This document shows positions 7,349 through 17,237 of a stretch of 64,000 nt of DNA, piece after piece. The notes below the pieces were generated by a model. It made no database searches, was not told the DNA's origin, and saw only the letters and a list, made by a program, of their open reading frames with translations. Position numbers and translations under genes: made by a program. Position 1 is the first letter of the stretch. Each line of letters begins with the position of its first letter. Source of the stretch: Janibacter sp. Soil728 (GTDB lineage: Bacteria > Actinomycetota > Actinomycetes > Actinomycetales > Dermatophilaceae); NCBI RefSeq assembly GCF_001428305.1, contig NZ_LMRZ01000005.1, positions 124,001 through 188,000 of the forward strand, written 5' to 3'.

Positions 7349-8647
7349 ATGACACGAAATGTCTTCGTCCTGGGCCTGACCCCCCTGCAACGAGAGGAGC
7401 TCGCCACCGTCCACGAGAGCGGTGACCTGCAGTTCCACGACCTGCTCGACCACGAGACCCTCGTCGAGACCGAGGAGATCGACTTCGACGCACTGCTCGA
7501 CCGGGCGCGCGCCCAGCTCGACGCCTTCGACGGGAGCGTCGACGCCATCGTCAGTCACTGGGACTTCCCGACCTCGGTGCTCGGGCCCGTGCTGGCCGCT
7601 GAGCGTGGGCTGCCCGCGCCGTCGCTGACGAGCCTGCTCAAGCTGGAGCACAAGTACTGGAGCCGGCTCGAGCAACGTCAGGCCGTGCCCGAGGTCGTGC
7701 CCGGCTTCGTGGCCTTCGACCCCTTCGCCGATGACGTCGCCGAGCAGATCGATCTCGACTTCCCCTACTGGGTCAAGCCGATCAAGGGCCACTCGTCCAA
7801 CCTCGGCTTCGAGATCAGGGACGATGCCGACCTCTTGGCGGCACTGGAGGAGATCCGTGCCGAGATCACCGATGTCGGAGACGCCTTCGACCAGGTGCTG
7901 GCGCGCGTCGACCTGCCCGAGGAGCTGCACGGTCTCGGTGGATCGGCGTGTCTCGCGGAGGAGATCATCACCGGCACGCAGTTCGCGCCCGAGGGGAGTG
8001 TGTCCGGGGGCCAGTTCGCCGTCCACGGCGTCGTGGACATGCTCAAGGCCGAGAGCGGGCTGAGCATCGAGCGGATCGACTACCCGGCGGCCACCGTGCC
8101 GGAGCACGTCCAGCAGCAGGCTCGCGACGTCACGGCCCGCCTGCTCGAGCACATCGGGTTCGACGACGGTTGCTTCAACTCCGAGTTCATGTGGGACGAG
8201 GAGCGCCAGGAGTTGCGCATCATCGAGGTCAACACCCGCATCTCGCAGTCGCACAGCGAGATGTTCGCCCTCGTCGACGGCCGGTCCAACCACCAGGTCG
8301 CCGTGGACGTCGCGCTGGGGCATGCACCCTGTATGCCGAAGGGGGACGGGGACCTCACCGTCGCCGCCCAGTACGTGGTGGCTCACGAGGGCGACGCGAT
8401 CGTCCGGGGGATCCCCGGCGACTCCGTGCTGGAGCAGATCGCCGAGCGGTACCCCGGGACCAGGATCACCTTTCCCGTCGCAGTGGGAGATCGCCTGTCC
8501 GAGCTCCCGCACCAGGACTCCTACCGCTACCTGCTGGCCATCGTCTACGTCGGTGCGCCCGACCGTGAGGCACTGCAGGAGCGGATCCACGACATCGAGC
8601 AGGTGCTGCAGTTCGACCTGGAGGACTGCAGCGAAGGGAGTGCATGA
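7349..8647 (+). CDS. ATP-grasp domain protein (carboxylate-amine ligase-like)
   Basis: A 432-residue protein with an ATP-grasp fold. The N-terminal third looks like a pre-ATP-grasp Rossmann-like domain. The ATP-grasp core contains FPYWVKPIKGHSSNLGF (about 140-156), a glutamate-rich hinge (CLAEEIITG) and the metal-binding end NSEFMWDEERQELRIIEVN with RISQSHSEMF. Such enzymes ligate a carboxylate to an amine or other nucleophile through an acyl phosphate; the substrate is unknown. The TGA stop is 4 bp before the ATG of the CocE-type hydrolase, which strongly suggests co-translation and a shared pathway. The start at 7349 is preceded by a purine-rich GGAGGGAG about 15 bp upstream. Confidence 0.82.
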   Translation: MTRNVFVLGLTPLQREELATVHESGDLQFHDLLDHETLVETEEIDFDALLDRARAQLDAFDGSVDAIVSHWDFPTSVLGPVLAAERGLPAPSLTSLLKLEHKYWSRLEQRQAVPEVVPGFVAFDPFADDVAEQIDLDFPYWVKPIKGHSSNLGFEIRDDADLLAALEEIRAEITDVGDAFDQVLARVDLPEELHGLGGSACLAEEIITGTQFAPEGSVSGGQFAVHGVVDMLKAESGLSIERIDYPAATVPEHVQQQARDVTARLLEHIGFDDGCFNSEFMWDEERQELRIIEVNTRISQSHSEMFALVDGRSNHQVAVDVALGHAPCMPKGDGDLTVAAQYVVAHEGDAIVRGIPGDSVLEQIAERYPGTRITFPVAVGDRLSELPHQDSYRYLLAIVYVGAPDREALQERIHDIEQVLQFDLEDCSEGSA

Positions 8648-8651
8648 GCGT

Positions 8652-10697
8652 ATGACGGCCACCACCATCGACACCGAGATCACGCACGAGGTGGAGACCG
8701 AGGAAAATGTCTTCATCCCCCTTCGCGACGGTCAACGCGTGGCAGCACGCCTGTGGCGACCGGCCGGGGAGGTAGGTCCGCTCCCGGCGGTCCTGGAGTA
8801 CATCCCCTACCGCAAGCGCGACCTGACCCGGGGGCGGGACGCCGTCAACCACCCCTACATCGCGGCGCACGGGTACGTGTGTGCCCGGGTGGACCTGCGC
8901 GGGAGCGGCGACTCCGACGGCGTGCTCGTCGACGAGTACCGCGAGCAGGAGCTGGAGGACGCCGAGGACGTCATCGCCTGGCTGGCCGAGCAGGACTGGT
9001 GCGACGGCAAGGTCGGCATGATGGGCATCTCCTGGGGCGGCTTCAACAGCCTCCAGGTGGCGGCCCGCCAGCCGCCCGCGCTCAAGGCGATCGTGAGCGC
9101 GTCCGCGACCGAGGACCTCTACGTCGACAACATGCACTACATGGGCGGTTGCCTGCTGGGGGACAACCTCTCCGAGGCGACGGTGATGCTCGCCTTCAAC
9201 AGCCTCCCGCCCGACCCCGCCATCGTCGGTGAGGGGTGGCGTGACATGTGGCTGGAGCGGCTACGGGGCAGCGGCCTGTGGCTCGACACCTGGCTCAGCC
9301 ACCAGTGGCGTGACGAGTACTGGCGGCCCGCCTCGGTCAGCGAGGACTACTCCGCGATCCAGTGCCCCGTCATGGCGGTCGGCGGCTGGGCCGACGGGTA
9401 CACCAATGCCATCTTCCGCCTGCTCGAGCATCTCGAGGTGCCGTGCCACGGCCTCATCGGTCCCTGGGGACACAAGTACCCCCACCTCGGGGTGCCCGGC
9501 CCGGCCATCGGCTTCCTGCAGGAGCTCGTTCGCTGGTGGGACCACTGGCTCAAGGACGAGGACACCGGGATCGACGAGGACCCGGCGCTGAGGGCCTGGA
9601 TGCAGGACAGCGTCCCCCCGCGAGCCTCCTACGAGGAACGGCCCGGACGATGGGTAGCCGAGGACCAGTGGCCCTCACCGCGCATCCACGAGCGGGAGTT
9701 CCGCCTGACCCGGGCAAGCCTGGCCGAGGGTGGCCAGAGTGACGAGGACGACGCGCCCCTCACCCTGAGGTCACCGCTCAGCGTGGGCATGTTCGCCGGC
9801 AAGTGGGCCTCCTACGCGGCCGTGCCCGACCTGCCGTACGACCAGCGCGAGGAGGACGGCGGGGCGCTCGTCTGGGAGAGCAGGCCGCTCACCGAGCAGA
9901 CCGAGGTCTTCGGTCTGCCGCGTCTGGAGGTCACGCTGTCGGCGGACCAGCCAGTGGCACAGGTGGCCGTCCGTCTGTCCGATGTCGCACCGTCCGGGGA
10001 GGCGACGCGCATCACCTACGGCGTGCTCAACCTCACCCATCGCACCTCCAGCACCCAGCCCGAGCCGCTCGTGCCGGGGCAGCGCTACGACGTCCAGGTG
10101 CCGCTCAACGGCGTGGCCCACTCGCTCCCCGCGGGGCACCGGCTGCGCCTGTCGGTGTCGACGTCCTACTGGCCCCTGGTGTGGCCCGCGCCGCGAGCGG
10201 CCGAGCTGACCATCCACCCCGCGGAGAGCGTCCTGAAGGTCCCGGTCCGGCCGCGGCAGGACGACGACGCGACGGAGTCCCCCTTCCACGAGCCGGCCAT
10301 GGCGCCGGAGGTGGAGACGACGATCCTCGAGCCGAGCGAGCACGACTGGCGGGTCACGCGAGACCTCGCCAGCGATGTCTCGACATTGGAGATCGTCAAC
10401 GACCAAGGTGCCTTCCGCATCGAGGAGACGGGGACGGTCATCCGTCGCTCGACGACCGAGTGGTACTCCTTCCGCTGGGACGACGTCACGTCCGTGCGGG
10501 GGGAGACGCGCACCGTCCGGCGGATCGAGCGTGATGACTGGCGCACCGAGGTCGTCACGCGCACGGTCCTCACGTGCACCGAGGACGACTTCATCATCCG
10601 CGCCGACCTCGATGCCTACGAGCTGGACGACGAGCGGGGCCACCGCCGCGTCCACTCCGAGAGCTGGGACCGGGTCATCGCCCGGGACCTCGTCTGA
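8652..10697 (+). CDS. CocE/NonD-family hydrolase (X-Pro dipeptidyl-peptidase-like)
   Basis: A 681-residue serine hydrolase of the CocE/NonD family. The nucleophile is in MMGISWGGF (Ser about 127). The first domain has the usual DLRGSGDSDG motif and a cap region. The jelly-roll domain typical of PepX-C follows (SLPAGHRLRLSVSTSYWPLVW). About 150 further residues form an acidic C-terminal extension that is longer than in cocaine esterase. Known members hydrolyse esters or amides, or peptides after proline. The gene is tightly coupled to the ATP-grasp gene (4-bp gap) and 14 bp ahead of an FAD/Rieske oxidoreductase. Substrate unknown. Confidence 0.85.
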   Translation: MTATTIDTEITHEVETEENVFIPLRDGQRVAARLWRPAGEVGPLPAVLEYIPYRKRDLTRGRDAVNHPYIAAHGYVCARVDLRGSGDSDGVLVDEYREQELEDAEDVIAWLAEQDWCDGKVGMMGISWGGFNSLQVAARQPPALKAIVSASATEDLYVDNMHYMGGCLLGDNLSEATVMLAFNSLPPDPAIVGEGWRDMWLERLRGSGLWLDTWLSHQWRDEYWRPASVSEDYSAIQCPVMAVGGWADGYTNAIFRLLEHLEVPCHGLIGPWGHKYPHLGVPGPAIGFLQELVRWWDHWLKDEDTGIDEDPALRAWMQDSVPPRASYEERPGRWVAEDQWPSPRIHEREFRLTRASLAEGGQSDEDDAPLTLRSPLSVGMFAGKWASYAAVPDLPYDQREEDGGALVWESRPLTEQTEVFGLPRLEVTLSADQPVAQVAVRLSDVAPSGEATRITYGVLNLTHRTSSTQPEPLVPGQRYDVQVPLNGVAHSLPAGHRLRLSVSTSYWPLVWPAPRAAELTIHPAESVLKVPVRPRQDDDATESPFHEPAMAPEVETTILEPSEHDWRVTRDLASDVSTLEIVNDQGAFRIEETGTVIRRSTTEWYSFRWDDVTSVRGETRTVRRIERDDWRTEVVTRTVLTCTEDDFIIRADLDAYELDDERGHRRVHSESWDRVIARDLV

Positions 10698-10711
10698 CCC
10701 AAGGAGCCAAC

Positions 10712-12199
10712 ATGACCTCGCTGTGGCGCGCACCCCGTGGACCTGCCAGCTCCGACGAACCGGTGGAGCGGTGCGACGACGTCGTCGTCGGCGCGGGCAT
10801 CACCGGTCTCGTCACCGCCCTCCTGCTCGCACGAGCGGGCCGCGACGTCGTCGTGCTCGAGGCACGCGACGCTGGGGCGGTGACGACCGGGCACAGCACC
10901 GCCAAGATCTCGCTGCTGCAGGGCACCCGCTACTCGCAGCTGCTGCGGCACCAGTCCGAGGAGGTCGTGGCCGGCTATGTCGAGGGCAACCGTGAGGGGC
11001 GTGACTGGCTGCTGCGGTACTGCGACGAGCAGGACGTGCCGTACCAGACCCGCCCCGCGGTGACCTATGCGGCGGACGCCGGGCGGGAGCTCGACCGGGC
11101 GCGGGCAGAGCTCGACGCCGCCTCGCGCATGGGCCTGCCCGTGCGCTGGGCGAGCGAGCTGGACGTGCCCTTCGAGCACGCGGGCGGGGTGGTCCTGGAC
11201 GGTCAGGCGCAGATCGACCCGATGGACCTCGTCGAAGCCCTCGTCGAGGACCTGCGCGCCCACGGAGGACGACTGGTCACGGGGGCCAGGGTCACCGGGA
11301 TGGGCCAGTCCATGCGTCCGGTCGTGCGGCACACCCGGGGCAGCACCCGATGCGACCAGGTCGTACTCGCCACGGGCACACCGGTGCTCGACCGTGGGGG
11401 CTACTTCGCCAAGGTCAGCGCCTCGCGCTCCTACTCCCTGTCCTTCGAGCACCCCAGCCCGCCGGAGCTGATGCTCATCTCGGCCGGCGGGCCGACCCGC
11501 TCCGTACGTGACGCCCCCGGGCCGATGCTGCTCGTGGGTGGCGAGGGTCATCCCGTCGGACGCGCCCGGTCCGAGCGGGAGCACGTCGACCGTCTGCGCG
11601 AGTGGACCGCCACCCACTTCCCCGACGCCGTGGAGACCCATGCCTGGTCGGCACAGGACTACCGCTCGCACGACGGCTTCCCCTTCGTCGGCAAGATGCC
11701 GCGCGGCATGGGCCACGTGCACGTCGCCACCGGCTTCGACAAGTGGGGGATGACCAACGGTGTCGCGGCGGCGCTCGACCTCAGCGCAAGCATCCTGGGT
11801 GGGCAGATGCCGTGGTCACGTCCCATCCACCGACGGATCAGCCGGCCCGCGGCGATGGCCCACCTCGTGGGCATGAACGCCAGTGTCGGACTGAGCCTCG
11901 TCACGCGGGCTGCCGGCGTGGCGCTGCACCCACTGCGTCCCGGAGCACCGGCGGAGGGCGAAGGGGAGGTCGGCCGGCGAGGGGTCGTCCCCGTCGCGCG
12001 CTCCACGGTCGATGGACGCAGCTGTGCGGTCTCCGCGCTGTGCACCCACCTCGGTGGGGTGGTCGAGTGGAATGACGCCGAGCAGAGCTGGGACTGCCCC
12101 CTGCACGGATCGCGGTTCGCGGCCACGGGCGAGGTGCTCGAAGGACCGGCGTCGCGACCGCTGCCCGAGCGGCGAATGCAGGACGGTGAGCAGGGGTAG
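10712..12199 (+). CDS. FAD-dependent oxidoreductase with C-terminal Rieske domain
   Basis: A 495-residue two-domain protein. The N-terminal part is a DAO-type FAD enzyme with the dinucleotide motif VVVGAGITGLVTALLLARAG (about 21-40) and a second GFDKWGMTNG segment where the isoalloxazine binds. The C-terminal domain is Rieske [2Fe-2S], with ligands Cys444-x-His446 and Cys462-x2-His465 in CTHLGG and CPLHGS. This fusion is known in bacteria, but the electron donor and substrate are not. A clear ribosome site AAGGAG precedes the ATG. It sits between the hydrolase and a catalase, suggesting a redox or detoxification role (inference). Confidence 0.85.
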   Translation: MTSLWRAPRGPASSDEPVERCDDVVVGAGITGLVTALLLARAGRDVVVLEARDAGAVTTGHSTAKISLLQGTRYSQLLRHQSEEVVAGYVEGNREGRDWLLRYCDEQDVPYQTRPAVTYAADAGRELDRARAELDAASRMGLPVRWASELDVPFEHAGGVVLDGQAQIDPMDLVEALVEDLRAHGGRLVTGARVTGMGQSMRPVVRHTRGSTRCDQVVLATGTPVLDRGGYFAKVSASRSYSLSFEHPSPPELMLISAGGPTRSVRDAPGPMLLVGGEGHPVGRARSEREHVDRLREWTATHFPDAVETHAWSAQDYRSHDGFPFVGKMPRGMGHVHVATGFDKWGMTNGVAAALDLSASILGGQMPWSRPIHRRISRPAAMAHLVGMNASVGLSLVTRAAGVALHPLRPGAPAEGEGEVGRRGVVPVARSTVDGRSCAVSALCTHLGGVVEWNDAEQSWDCPLHGSRFAATGEVLEGPASRPLPERRMQDGEQG

Positions 12200-12233
12200 T
12201 GCGTCAGCCCCCTTCGACCCACAGGAGAGATCC

Positions 12234-14468
12234 ATGAGCGCCGCCAACAAGCCTCACGACGACATCCCCGTCCCCGGCTCGCCGGGATCGGGCACGCCCA
12301 CGGTGGAGGAGCCGACCGAGCCGCGCGAGCCGCTTCCCCCGGCCGACGACCAGCAGCCCGTGGCGCCGATCTCACCGACGGGACGACCGAGCGGGGCCGA
12401 GGGCGACCGCGCGCAGGCGGGCGCGTACCTCACCACCGCACAGGGCGCTCGCCTGCGCGACACCGACCACTCGCTCAAGGCCGGAGAGCGCGGTCCGACG
12501 CTCCTGCAGGACCATCACCTGCGGGAGAAGATCACGCACTTCGACCACGAGCGCATCCCCGAGCGAGTGGTGCACGCCCGTGGTGCGGCCGCCCACGGCA
12601 CCTTCACCGGGTACGGCACCGGAGTCGGGGTCTGCCGCGCGGCCTTCCTCGGTGACGGGGTGGAGACGCCGGTCTTCACGCGCTTCTCCACCGTCGTCGG
12701 ATCGCGTGGATCGGCTGACGCGGTCCGTGACACCCGGGGGTTCGCGACGAAGTTCTACACCTCCGAGGGCACCTTCGACCTCGTCGGCAACAACATGCCG
12801 GTCTTCTTCATCCAGGACGCGATCAAGTTCCCCGACATCGTGCACGCTGCCAAGCCGCACCCGGACCGCGAGATCCCGCAGGCACAGAGCGCCCACGACA
12901 CCTTCTGGGACTTCGTCTCCTTGCACACCGAGGCCCAGCACCACGCGATCTGGCAGATGTCGGACCGGGCGATCCCGCGGTCCTACCGGATGATGGAGGG
13001 CTTCGGGATCCACACCTTCCGCCTCGTCAACGAGTCGGGGGAGACGAGCTTGGTGAAGTTCCACTGGAAGCCCAAGCTCGGGGTCCACTCCCTCGTGTGG
13101 GACGAGGCCCAGCTGGTCAACGGCGCCGACCCGGACTTCCACCGCCGCGACCTCGCGGACGCGATCGAGGCCGGCGCCTTCCCCGAGTGGGAGCTCGGCA
13201 TCCAGGTCATGCCGGACAGCGAGGACCAGACCTACAAGGGCATCGACCTGCTCGACCCGACGAAGCTGGTGCCTGAGGAGCTCGTGCCCGTCCAGACGAT
13301 CGGCAAGCTGCAGCTGAATGCGAACCCCACCAACTACTTCGCCGAGACCGAGCAGGTCGCCTTCCACCCCGGTCACCTCGTGCCCGGGATCGACGTCACC
13401 GACGACCCGCTGCTGCAGGGGCGGCTCTTCTCCTACCTCGACACCCAGATCAGCCGGCTCGGCGGACCGAACTTCGGCCAGATCCCGATCAACCGGCCGC
13501 ACGCCCCTGTCAACGACATGCTCCGCGACGGCATGCACCAGACCGCCGACCACGGTGGCGTCGCGCCCTACCGCCCCAACTCGCTGGACGGTGGCTGCCC
13601 CTTCCACGCGGGCACGCAGGACGCGCCCCTCATCGAGGTGCCGCAGGTGGTCGTGGGGGAGAAGTCCCGCACGGCCGCTGCCTCCTTCGACGACCACTTC
13701 AGCCAGGTCCGTCTCTTCTGGCTCAGCCTGACGGAGACCGAGCAGGACCACGTCGTCTCGGCGTACACCTTCGAGCTGGGCCGGTGCTACGAGCAGGCCA
13801 TCCGTGAGCGTCAGGTCGCTGCGCTGGCCCAGGTCGACGGCGAGCTGGCCGAGAGGGTGGCCCAGGGGCTCGGCCTCCCGTCGCCCGGGGCGCAGGACCT
13901 CGCAGAGGTCGAGCCCAGCCCAGCGCTCTCGCAGCTGGGCAAGGAGTGGCCGATCGACGGACGCACGGTCGGCATCGTGGTCGATGTCGATGTCGATGTC
14001 GATGCCGATCTCGCAGAGCTGTTCGAGGTGCGCGCCGCGATCCACGACGCCGGACTGGTCCCACTGGTCATCGCCCCCGTCGGTGGGATGCTCGGGAGCG
14101 GGAAGAAGGCCGTGCCCGTGCAGCGCACACTCCTCACCGCGCGGTCCGTCGAGCTCGACGCGCTGCTGCTCGTCGGGGCGCCGGGCGCCCAGGCGGATCC
14201 TCAGTCGGGCACCGATGCCCGGGCCTTCGATCCATCGGGTGCGGCGGGGAGCACGGCGATAGACCCGCGGCTGCAGCTGCTCGTGGCGGAGGCCTTCCGT
14301 CACGGCAAGGCCATCGGGGCCTGGGGCCCGGGCACCGATGCCGTTACGGCGCTGACCCCGGGAGGGGCTCCCGGCGTGGTCGCCGGGGAGGACGTCACCG
14401 ACGTCTGCGCCCAGCTGCTGACGCTGCTGGCCGGCCACCGGGTGTGGGAGCGGTTCGCGCCCGCATGA
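12234..14468 (+). CDS. katE: Large-subunit catalase (clade 2, HPII/KatE-like)
   Basis: A 744-residue monofunctional haem catalase that converts hydrogen peroxide to water and oxygen. Residue numbering fits E. coli HPII: catalytic His114 in [11 protein letters not shown], Asn187 in [10 protein letters not shown] and haem-ligand Tyr401 in [10 protein letters not shown] long polar N-terminal arm (about 75 residues) precedes the core. A C-terminal flavodoxin/DJ-1-like domain (about 575-744) is typical of large-subunit catalases. An AGGAGA ribosome site precedes the ATG at 12234. A run of hexamer repeats encodes an acidic DV-repeat at about 583-592, in the C-terminal domain. Confidence 0.95.
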   Translation: MSAANKPHDDIPVPGSPGSGTPTVEEPTEPREPLPPADDQQPVAPISPTGRPSGAEGDRAQAGAYLTTAQGARLRDTDHSLKAGERGPTLLQDHHLREKITHFDHERIPERVVHARGAAAHGTFTGYGTGVGVCRAAFLGDGVETPVFTRFSTVVGSRGSADAVRDTRGFATKFYTSEGTFDLVGNNMPVFFIQDAIKFPDIVHAAKPHPDREIPQAQSAHDTFWDFVSLHTEAQHHAIWQMSDRAIPRSYRMMEGFGIHTFRLVNESGETSLVKFHWKPKLGVHSLVWDEAQLVNGADPDFHRRDLADAIEAGAFPEWELGIQVMPDSEDQTYKGIDLLDPTKLVPEELVPVQTIGKLQLNANPTNYFAETEQVAFHPGHLVPGIDVTDDPLLQGRLFSYLDTQISRLGGPNFGQIPINRPHAPVNDMLRDGMHQTADHGGVAPYRPNSLDGGCPFHAGTQDAPLIEVPQVVVGEKSRTAAASFDDHFSQVRLFWLSLTETEQDHVVSAYTFELGRCYEQAIRERQVAALAQVDGELAERVAQGLGLPSPGAQDLAEVEPSPALSQLGKEWPIDGRTVGIVVDVDVDVDADLAELFEVRAAIHDAGLVPLVIAPVGGMLGSGKKAVPVQRTLLTARSVELDALLLVGAPGAQADPQSGTDARAFDPSGAAGSTAIDPRLQLLVAEAFRHGKAIGAWGPGTDAVTALTPGGAPGVVAGEDVTDVCAQLLTLLAGHRVWERFAPA
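13980..14009 (+). repeat. Hexanucleotide repeat inside katE
   Basis: GTCGAT is repeated four times and followed by GCCGAT, giving an Asp-Val repeat in the catalase C-terminal domain. Because the unit is 6 bp, length changes keep the frame. It is a possible site of strain-to-strain length variation. Confidence 0.8.
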
Positions 14469-14527
14469 GTGCCGGCCGCCCGACCGGTCAGCGTGGTCAC
14501 GGCGGCCAGCACGTCGTCGACGGTGAT

Positions 14528-14585
14528 ACGCGACTCAGACCGACACGCGACTCAGACGGACACGCGACTCAGACGGACACGCGAC
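14528..14585. repeat. 17-bp tandem repeat (3.4 copies)
   Basis: The unit ACGCGACTCAGACGGAC starts at 14528, 14545 and 14562 (the first copy has one mismatch), with a partial unit at 14579. The repeat lies between the catalase and FUSC genes, and the FUSC stop codon is inside the third unit. Since 17 is not a multiple of 3, each unit shifts the frame. Confidence 0.85.
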
Positions 14586-15705
14586 GTGAGGCCGTGATGT
14601 CGTCGACGACGTCGCTGATGTGGATGGTGGAGTCGATGAGAGACCCGTACGCGAGCCAGTGGTCCTGGGACAGGTCCGTGGAGGACAGCTCGGCCACCAG
14701 CGACTCGAGCTCTGGACGTTGGCTCCGCGCCTCCTCTTCAGGATGCTCGAGCTGGTCGCCGAGGACCGCGAGGGCATGCAGCCACCGTGGGCAGAACTGC
14801 TCACTCCATCCGGTGTGCCCTCCCTTGGCCTGATCGATCGTCCGGGCGATGGCGCGGGTCTGCGCGATCCCCTCCTCGAGACGCAGGAGCAGGGCGGCGT
14901 AGTCGGAGGGACCGAGGTCTTGGGGCAGCCTGCGAGGATTGGCGAACCTGGCCTCGCGGGTGTGGCGTACGAGCTCCCAGGCCCGGCCGAGAGCGGCATC
15001 CGTCTGGCGCGACTGCTCGATCCAGCTCTGCGCATCCACATCCTTGCGGGAACCCACCTCGTCGGCCATGTTCCCGATGAGCGTGCCCAGGCGGCGGCAC
15101 ACCGAGTCGATCTGCTGGCGGGCGCTGAGGTCGTCCAAGGGCGCGACGAGCAGTGCGTTGACCACCAGACCGGCTGCCACGCCGATACCCGTCGCGGAGA
15201 GCCGGTCGACCAGCATGGGCGCCTGCTCCGCCTGCCCGGCGGTGATGACGAAGAGCGCCGTGGTCGCCACGGTGCTGCCCTCGTTGCGGATCGGCCGGAG
15301 CAGGCCGGCGAGCATCCCTACGAGCATGGCTGCGCCGAGGGCGATCGCGTTGTAGCCGGCCATCTCGACGACGAGATAGGAGACGAGGACCCCGAGCACC
15401 GTGGCGCCAACGACCTGGGCGCCGCGGGTCAGTGAGCGGTACACCGTGGCGTGGACCGTGAGCAGCGCCGTCCAGGGAGCCAGGAAGGCTGATCCGAGTC
15501 CCAGCAGGTCGTCGGCGACGAGCCAGGCAAGGACGCCGGCCACGACCGCTTTGACGATCTGCATGAGCTCGCCACGGGTCGCGGGCGAGCGCAGCGGCGG
15601 CATCACGGCGCTGGCGCGCGCCCACACTCGATCTTGCCTGTGCGGCGCGCGCCAAGAGCCTGCGCCGGGGGTGTCATGCGCGGGTCCCTGTCGGGGCGTT
15701 CTCAT
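14569..15705 (-). CDS. FUSC-family membrane protein (aromatic acid exporter-like)
   Basis: A 378-residue protein. It has a cytoplasmic N-terminus, about five to six hydrophobic segments between residues 45 and 195 (VVAGVLAWLVADDLLGL, VVGATVLGVLVSYLVV and others), then a long soluble helical C-terminal domain. This is the half-size FUSC/ArAE architecture seen in actinobacteria and linked in other bacteria to export of aromatic carboxylates. The ATG at 15705 is supported by a GGAGG ribosome site 4 bp upstream. The last few codons and the TGA lie within the 17-bp tandem repeat, so the C-terminus may be length-variable. Confidence 0.8.
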   Translation of the reverse strand: MRTPRQGPAHDTPGAGSWRAPHRQDRVWARASAVMPPLRSPATRGELMQIVKAVVAGVLAWLVADDLLGLGSAFLAPWTALLTVHATVYRSLTRGAQVVGATVLGVLVSYLVVEMAGYNAIALGAAMLVGMLAGLLRPIRNEGSTVATTALFVITAGQAEQAPMLVDRLSATGIGVAAGLVVNALLVAPLDDLSARQQIDSVCRRLGTLIGNMADEVGSRKDVDAQSWIEQSRQTDAALGRAWELVRHTREARFANPRRLPQDLGPSDYAALLLRLEEGIAQTRAIARTIDQAKGGHTGWSEQFCPRWLHALAVLGDQLEHPEEEARSQRPELESLVAELSSTDLSQDHWLAYGSLIDSTIHISDVVDDITASRRVSV

Positions 15706-15817
15706 GCCACCTCCACGTCTGGGTTCCCTCACCGGGTACCCCGGAGAGCCGGATCGCATGCGCCCGGGCCGCAGCGGCGTGTCGTTTGTCGGCGGGAGAG
15801 GAGGGTAGGACGCGAGC

Positions 15818-16429
15818 ATGAAGGCACTCATCCTGAACTGCACGCTCAAGCCGTCGCCCGAGCCGTCCAACACCCGGGCGCTGGCCGAGGAGGTCATCCA
15901 AGCGCTCACCGACCACGGCGTCGATGTCGATGTCCAGCGCGTCGTCGACCTGCACATCCCCTTCGGCGTCCAGAGCGACATGGGGGCGGGCGACGAGTGG
16001 CCGGCGGTCCGCGCCCAGATCGTGGCGAGCGACATCCTCGTCATCGCGACGCCCACGTGGCTGGGCCAGCCGGCGAGCGTGGCCAAGGTCGTCCTGGAGC
16101 GTCTGGACGCGATGATCAGCGAGACCGACGACGCCGGCGTCCCGCTGGCCTACAACAAGGTCGCCGGCGTCATCGTCACGGGCAACGAGGACGGTGCCCA
16201 CCACGTCATCGCCGAGGTGAGCGGAGGCCTGGCCGACATCGGCTTCACCATCCCCGGCCAGGCCTGGACGTACTGGAACATGGGCCCGGGCCCCGGACCG
16301 TCCTACACGGAGACCGACCACGGGCACGAGTGGTCACGGTCGACGGGTCGCACGATGGCGGCCAATCTCGTGGCCGTGGCCACCGCCCTGCAGCACCACC
16401 CCATCCCCGCGCCGCCCTCGAAGGGGTGA
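15818..16429 (+). CDS. Flavodoxin-like NAD(P)H-dependent oxidoreductase
   Basis: A 203-residue flavodoxin-fold protein. MKALILNCTLKPSPEPSNT at the N-terminus carries the phosphate-binding loop for FMN, and IATPTWLGQPASVAK (about 72-86) is the second FMN loop, as in the NADPH-dependent FMN reductase/WrbA group. The C-terminal histidine-rich segment is not distinctive. It probably reduces quinones or flavins. The ATG is preceded by GAGGAGGG-like purines about 12 bp upstream. It is divergent from the FUSC gene, with a 112-bp gap. Confidence 0.8.
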   Translation: MKALILNCTLKPSPEPSNTRALAEEVIQALTDHGVDVDVQRVVDLHIPFGVQSDMGAGDEWPAVRAQIVASDILVIATPTWLGQPASVAKVVLERLDAMISETDDAGVPLAYNKVAGVIVTGNEDGAHHVIAEVSGGLADIGFTIPGQAWTYWNMGPGPGPSYTETDHGHEWSRSTGRTMAANLVAVATALQHHPIPAPPSKG

Positions 16430-16474
16430 GCGCAGGGGCGGGCGCACTGCACCCCTCACCCACGCCCGGCACCC

Positions 16475-17149
16475 TCAGCTGGCGGCCAGGACGTCTCCGC
16501 CCTCGAGGACGGTCTGCGCCACCTCGTGGAGCTTGGTGTTGGTCTCGTTGGAGCGTCGGCGCAGGACCTCGAAGGCGCGGTTGAGGCTGAGGCCGTACCG
16601 CTCCATGAGGATGCCCTGCGCGGCACCGATCACCAGACGGTTCTGCAGGGCGCTGCGCAGCCCGGTGATCTCCCGTGCGAGGCCCAGGGCCACCGATGCC
16701 AGGCGCGCGTAGACCATGGCGCGGTCGATGGCGTCCTGGTCGAAACCGTCGACGGAGTCCGAGTACATGTTCAGGCTGGCGAGCCGGGGGGCGGAGTAGT
16801 CCAAGCGCACGCTCAGGGAGGAGCGCACACCGAGCTCATGCGCCGACACGGCCCACAGGGGCCAGCGCGCCTCGTGCTCGGTGTCGCGCACGAGGGCGAT
16901 CTCGTGCTCGCTCAGGACGGACAGGCACGGACCCTGGTCCATCTCGAACTGCAGCTCGTCGACGTGCTTGGCCGTGGGGTCGGTGCTCGCAGCGATCTCG
17001 ACGGTGGAGCCCTGACGGAGGAAGACGCTGCACATGGTGCAGCCGGGGATGTTCTTCACCGCCTCGGTCACGACCTGCTGCAGGGTGTAGTCCTCCTCGG
17101 GCTCCTGCGACAGGGCTTCGACGATGCGGGCCAGCTGATCGTTGTGCAT
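16475..17149 (-). CDS. GAF-ANTAR transcription antitermination regulator
   Basis: A 224-residue cytoplasmic protein with an N-terminal GAF sensor domain (about 20-155) and a C-terminal ANTAR domain (about 160-215: LVIGAAQGILMERYGLSLNR). ANTAR domains bind paired RNA hairpins and prevent transcription termination. The two GAF-domain cysteines in PGCTMCSVF could be redox-sensitive (inference). The family is abundant in actinobacteria. It lies next to a PRC-barrel-like protein and a general-stress-type sigma factor. Confidence 0.88.
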   Translation of the reverse strand: MHNDQLARIVEALSQEPEEDYTLQQVVTEAVKNIPGCTMCSVFLRQGSTVEIAASTDPTAKHVDELQFEMDQGPCLSVLSEHEIALVRDTEHEARWPLWAVSAHELGVRSSLSVRLDYSAPRLASLNMYSDSVDGFDQDAIDRAMVYARLASVALGLAREITGLRSALQNRLVIGAAQGILMERYGLSLNRAFEVLRRRSNETNTKLHEVAQTVLEGGDVLAAS

Positions 17150-17237
17150 GAGTCACCTATCGATGGGTCGACGCGTCGTGCTGATCAGAGCATGGCCGAT
17201 GGGAGGCCAAAGGTCACGCCCGGGTCCCGCCCAGGGC

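Noticed and set aside
5843-8716. Very long minus-strand open frame of 957 residues
   Set aside because: The part beyond 7219 is the antisense of the ATP-grasp gene; the conserved dehydrogenase N-terminus begins at 7219.
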